From positions 496,001-560,000 of the forward strand of contig NZ_JBFAZX010000001.1 of the NCBI RefSeq assembly GCF_040689395.1: 64,000 nucleotides of DNA, given 5' to 3'. The notes under the pieces are model-generated. The model searched no databases, was not told where the DNA came from, and saw only the letters and a list, made by a program, of their open reading frames with translations. Source of the stretch: Dactylosporangium sp040689395 (lineage in GTDB: Bacteria > Actinomycetota > Actinomycetes > Mycobacteriales > Micromonosporaceae). The translations under genes were made by a program, and so were the position numbers. Positions within the stretch are counted from its first letter, which is position 1. Each line of letters starts with the position of its first letter. Shown piece after piece: positions 61,172 through 64,000 of the stretch.

Positions 61172-61212
61172 AAGTCCGGACGGCCGGGGTTCGTGACCGG
61201 CCGTCCGGACTT
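61172..61212 (+). terminator. Terminator after sucCD
   Basis: A perfect 16-bp stem (AAGTCCGGACGGCCGG at 61172-61187 with its complement at 61197-61212) starts 4 bases after the sucD stop. Confidence 0.85.
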
Positions 61213-61229
61213 TGGCAGAGTAAGGGCCG

Positions 61230-62534
61230 ATGCCGACCACCCCAGAGGACCCAGACGAAGGGGCGCAGACCCGGCTCGCCGACCATGAGACCGTACGATT
61301 GCCGATCCAGCGGCACGCGGTTCACGGCGAGGATTCTGCCCGCCGCCCGGCCCGGCGTGCCCCGCTGGCCCTCGCCGCCGTGGTCAACTCGCTGTGGGCG
61401 GCGGTCGTCTCGCTCGTGCCGACCCTCGTCGTGGTCTGGCTGAGCTTCGCCCTCGACAGCCCCGGCGGCGCCCCGCTCGCGAACGTGCTGCGGCTGGGCC
61501 TGGGCGGGTGGCTGCTCGCGCACTGGGTACCGCTGCAGACCGGCATCGGCACGGTCAGCCTCGCCCCGCTCGGCCTGACCGCGGTGGCCGCCTGGCGGGT
61601 GTACCGCGCCGGTGTGCACACCTCCCGGGCCGTCGGCGCACGGGCCCGTCCCCGCGGCGCGCCGTGGTCCCCATGGCCGGCCGCCCGCGCCGGCGCGGCC
61701 GTCGGCGTCGTCTACGCCGCGCTCGGCGCCCTGGCCGCCGCCATCGCCGAACACAAGGGCCTCGACGTGTCCACGGTGCGCGTCACCCTCACCTTCGCCG
61801 CGTTCGGCCTGGTCGCCGGCACGCTCGGCGCCTTCGCCGAGGCCCGCGGGATCGCGCGGCTGGCCGCCCGCACGCCCCAGATAGTGCGCGACGCGACCCG
61901 CGCCGGGGCCGTCGCCGCGCTGCTCGTGCTGGGCGCCGGCGCGGCCACGACCGGCATGGCGGTCGCCTTCAGCGGCGGCGACGCCAGCCAGATCATCGAC
62001 GACTATCACACCGGTATCGCCGGGCAGATCGGCCTCATCCTGGTGTGCGGGTTCTTCGCACCCAACGTGACCGCGTGGGCGGCCAGCTATCTCGTCGGGC
62101 CAGGCTTCAGCATCGGGTCGGAGACCTTCATCAGCGCGGCGCACGTGTCGGTGGGGCCTCTTCCCGCGGTACCGCTGCTGGCCGGTCTTCCCTCGACGCC
62201 CGCCACCGGCTATGCCCCGCTGCTGCTCGGCTTGCCGCTGGCCGCAGCCATGATCGCCGGGTGGCTGCTGGCGAGGCGGTCGCTACGCGGCGACCCTGGG
62301 CGCTCCTGGTTCCCGCTGCTCGGCGCGGCCGCCCTGGCCGGCCCGATCGCGGGCGTGCTGCTCGGGCTCTGCTGCGCCGCAGCCGGCGGCTCCCTGGGCG
62401 CGGGCGGACTCGCCGACGTCGGGCCGCACTCCGGCGCGGTCGCGTTCGTCGCCATGTTCATGGTCTCGATCGGCGCGCTGCTGTCAACGGCCGCGACCAC
62501 GCTCGCGCTGCGCGCAAAAAGGGCGCGCGAGTAG
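61230..62534 (+). CDS. PerM-like integral membrane protein (DUF6350)
   Basis: A 434-residue polytopic membrane protein with a hydrophilic 45-residue N-terminus and about nine or ten hydrophobic segments. It matches the DUF6350/PerM family encoded between sucCD and purN, as in Mycobacterium tuberculosis, where PerM supports cell division. Its TAG stop lies in the loop of the downstream terminator hairpin. Confidence 0.85.
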   Translation: MPTTPEDPDEGAQTRLADHETVRLPIQRHAVHGEDSARRPARRAPLALAAVVNSLWAAVVSLVPTLVVVWLSFALDSPGGAPLANVLRLGLGGWLLAHWVPLQTGIGTVSLAPLGLTAVAAWRVYRAGVHTSRAVGARARPRGAPWSPWPAARAGAAVGVVYAALGALAAAIAEHKGLDVSTVRVTLTFAAFGLVAGTLGAFAEARGIARLAARTPQIVRDATRAGAVAALLVLGAGAATTGMAVAFSGGDASQIIDDYHTGIAGQIGLILVCGFFAPNVTAWAASYLVGPGFSIGSETFISAAHVSVGPLPAVPLLAGLPSTPATGYAPLLLGLPLAAAMIAGWLLARRSLRGDPGRSWFPLLGAAALAGPIAGVLLGLCCAAAGGSLGAGGLADVGPHSGAVAFVAMFMVSIGALLSTAATTLALRAKRARE

Positions 62535-62548
62535 CTCGCGCGCCCTTT
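62518..62548. terminator. Bidirectional terminator overlapping the perM-like stop
   Basis: AAAGGGCGCGCGAG (62518-62531) pairs perfectly with CTCGCGCGCCCTTT (62535-62548). The three-base loop is the TAG stop codon. A-rich and T-rich flanks serve both convergent genes. Confidence 0.88.
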
Positions 62549-62566
62549 ATCCGGGGAACGGACTTA

Positions 62567-63139
62567 TTAGTAGACCGTCAGGCTGCTCATGTTGAGCGCG
62601 AAGACCAGGATCAGCCACAGCAGCGACAGGCCGGCACCGATACCGCCGCAGATGAGGCCGGCGAGCGCCTGGCCGCGGTTGTTGGCCTCGCCCTGCTTCA
62701 CCTTGTTCAGGCCCAGGTAACCGAGCACGACGGCGACAGCGCCCAGCAGCAGGCCGATGTAGCAGCAGGTGGCGGGGATCGAGATGATGCCCACGATCAT
62801 GCTGATGAGGCCGAAGGTGTTCTGCGGCTGCGCGGGCGCGCCGTAGCCCGGCGTGCCGTAGCCGGCGGCCGGGTAGGCACCGCCAGAGGTCGGGTAGGCT
62901 CCGCCCGAAGTCGGGTACGGTGTGCCGGAGACCGGGGGCTGCTGCGCGTACGGGTCCTGGTAGGCGGGCTGCTGCGGCTGCGCGTAGGGGTCCTGGTACG
63001 CCGGCTGCTGCGGCTGAGCGTAAGGGTCCTGGTATGCCGGCTGGCCGTACTGCGGCTGCTGCCCGTACTGGGGCTGACCGTAGGGATCCTGATTGGGCTG
63101 CTGCCCGTACGGATCCTGGCCCGGTGGTGGGTAGCCCAT
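62567..63139 (-). CDS. DUF4190-type membrane protein with Gln/Pro/Tyr repeats
   Basis: A 190-residue protein. The N-terminal ~100 residues are Pro/Gln/Tyr-rich with three near copies of a 12-residue unit (AYQDPYAQPQQP) and two YPTSGGA units. Two membrane helices follow (about 112-143 and 163-184) in the DUF4190 pattern (GLISMIVGIISI, VLGYLGLNKVKQGEANNRGQALAG). Function is unknown. ATG 63139 has an AGGAG ribosome site. Confidence 0.8.
   Translation of the reverse strand: MGYPPPGQDPYGQQPNQDPYGQPQYGQQPQYGQPAYQDPYAQPQQPAYQDPYAQPQQPAYQDPYAQQPPVSGTPYPTSGGAYPTSGGAYPAAGYGTPGYGAPAQPQNTFGLISMIVGIISIPATCCYIGLLLGAVAVVLGYLGLNKVKQGEANNRGQALAGLICGGIGAGLSLLWLILVFALNMSSLTVY
62938..63045 (-). repeat. 36-base tandem repeats in the DUF4190 gene
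   Basis: About three copies of a 36-base unit (GGCTGCTGCGGCTG core) encode the 12-residue Pro/Gln/Tyr repeat. The copies differ at a few third positions; copy number may vary between strains. Confidence 0.7.
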
Positions 63140-63362
63140 GGCTGTGGCTCCTAAGGCTGGGGACGACTCTCGCTGCGACGGGTGGTGCGCACCAGGGTAG
63201 TCCCGAGGGACACGGAACCACGGCAGCCTACTTGCCCCGATCAACTCTGCGTAGGAGCAGAGCGGTGGAGTATCGATAACTGGACCACATCGTCATCGCA
63301 TTTGCCCGATTTTATATCGTAATGACCGGCAGCCCGCCGCTGAGCAGGGCCAACCCGGTCGA

Positions 63363-63368
63363 TACAGT
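63363..63368 (+). promoter_or_regulatory. -10 box (TACAGT) of purN
   Basis: TACAGT ends 6 bases before GTG 63375, the leaderless spacing seen elsewhere here; no ribosome site. Confidence 0.45.
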
Positions 63369-63374
63369 TTCGTG

Positions 63375-63986
63375 GTGACAGTTCGGCTTGTGGTGCTCGT
63401 GTCCGGCTCCGGGTCAAATCTGCAGGCCCTGCTCGACGCGGCCGAGGACCCGTCGTATGGCGCCACCGTCGTCGCGGTCGGTGCGGACCGCCCCTCGGTC
63501 GAGGGGCTCGCCCGGGCAGAGCGCCGCGGTGTGCCCACGTTCGTCGTCCGGGTGAGTGACTTCGCCTCGCGGGACGAATGGGATGAGGCGCTGCTGTCGC
63601 AGTGTTCCCGGTTCAATCCCGACCTGGTCGTCTCGGCCGGGTTCCTCAAGCTCGTCGGGCCGCGCTTCCTGTCCGAGTATGAGGGCCGGTACATCAATAC
63701 ACACAACGCTTTGCTCCCGGCATTTCCGGGTATGCACGGCCCGCGCGACGCACTCGCCTACGGCGTGAAGCTCGCCGGCGCCACGCTGCACTTCGTCGAC
63801 AGCGGTGTCGACACCGGGGCGATCATCGCGCAGGTAGCGGTGCCGGTCCTCGACGACGACACCGAGGACACGCTCCTGGAGCGGATCAAAGTAGCCGAGC
63901 GCAGCCAGCTGGTCGACACGGTCGGGCGGATGGCGCGCGAGGGCTGGACCGTCAACGAACGAAAGGTCAGGCTGGGCCGTGGCTAA
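63375..63986 (+). CDS. purN: Phosphoribosylglycinamide formyltransferase
   Basis: A 203-residue enzyme using 10-formyltetrahydrofolate to formylate GAR in purine synthesis. LVVLVSGSGSNLQALLD is the phosphate-binding opening. The catalytic Asn108-x-His110 pair is in INTHNALLPAFPG and Asp146 is in VDSGVDTG. GTG 63375 is preferred from the -10 position; GTG 63372 adds one residue. It overlaps the purH start by 8 bases. Confidence 0.95.
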   Translation: MTVRLVVLVSGSGSNLQALLDAAEDPSYGATVVAVGADRPSVEGLARAERRGVPTFVVRVSDFASRDEWDEALLSQCSRFNPDLVVSAGFLKLVGPRFLSEYEGRYINTHNALLPAFPGMHGPRDALAYGVKLAGATLHFVDSGVDTGAIIAQVAVPVLDDDTEDTLLERIKVAERSQLVDTVGRMAREGWTVNERKVRLGRG

Positions 63987-64000
63987 CCGCCGTCCCATCA
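63979..64000 (+). CDS. purH: Start of purH (AICAR transformylase/IMP cyclohydrolase), cut by the window edge
   Basis: GTG 63979 opens VANRRPI, similar to the N-terminus of actinobacterial PurH (RPI just before the first strand), and purH normally follows purN. Only seven codons are present, so the call rests on synteny. It overlaps purN by 8 bases. Confidence 0.6.

Overview
The window is ordinary high-GC actinobacterial chromosome. GTG starts, 4-base ATGA/GTGA stop-start overlaps and leaderless -10 boxes (TANNNT about 6-8 bases before the start) are all common. Gene content and order (rplM-rpsI-glmM, glmS-acpS-nnr, tsaE/tsaB/rimI/tsaD-groESL-whiD/bldM-guaB-guaB3-guaA, pssA/psd, pcrA, sucCD-perM-purN-purH) match the core of Streptomyces and Mycobacterium chromosomes. 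The PspC proteins, conservon-like kinase and bldM/whiD pair suggest a sporulating, filamentous actinomycete, most likely Micromonosporaceae (Dactylosporangium/Actinoplanes/Micromonospora type). That family assignment is inference. I see no prophage, insertion sequence, CRISPR array, rRNA or tRNA gene.

Layout. 1-2036: an ABC-F ATPase and a DUF2630 protein. 2043-8575: nitrogen assimilation, with nirB-nirD-hemD/regulator on the minus strand, a lipoprotein and a NarK-type transporter on the plus strand. 8753-17360: ribosomal proteins L13/S9, glmM, an SDR, glmS, acpS, bifunctional nnr, an alpha/beta hydrolase and tsaE; alr is absent from its usual place before tsaE. 17416-19488: an Hsp70-like/lipoyl-like/beta-propeller fusion protein inserted in opposite orientation between tsaE and tsaB. 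19626-22058: tsaB-rimI-tsaD, with rimI carrying a low-complexity insert. 22509-25906: a heterodimeric ABC exporter whose two subunits have lost complementary ATPase motifs. 25910-28606: DUF1707, YbaK and unknown proteins plus a THUMP-like methyltransferase. 28641-30903: groES-groEL1 under two CIRCE operators. 30987-37184: a molybdopterin oxidoreductase, divergent whiD/bldM, DUF5319, guaB and guaB3.

37336-42369 holds a reduced conservon (roadblock protein plus NIT-domain sensor kinase) divergent from a periplasmic-binding-protein-like lipoprotein. 42379-47188: an M48-like protein with a broken zinc motif, an internally deleted GMC-oxidoreductase remnant, guaA and two tandem Nudix proteins. 47401-49788: pssA and a psd with an extra methyltransferase-like N-terminal domain, together making phosphatidylethanolamine. 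49882-54246: a LiaFSR/PspC-type envelope-stress module. 54250-55474: a PIG-L deacetylase and a chorismate mutase preceded by a Phe/Tyr-rich leader peptide and mutually exclusive hairpins, i.e. a probable ribosome-mediated attenuator. 55719-64000: pcrA/uvrD, a B12-binding protein, sucCD, perM, a DUF4190 protein, purN and the first codons of purH.

The observations I rate highest are the aromatic attenuator upstream of the chorismate mutase, the Hsp70/lipoyl-like/propeller fusion, the complementary loss of motifs in the ABC pair, and the GMC remnant still coupled to guaA.
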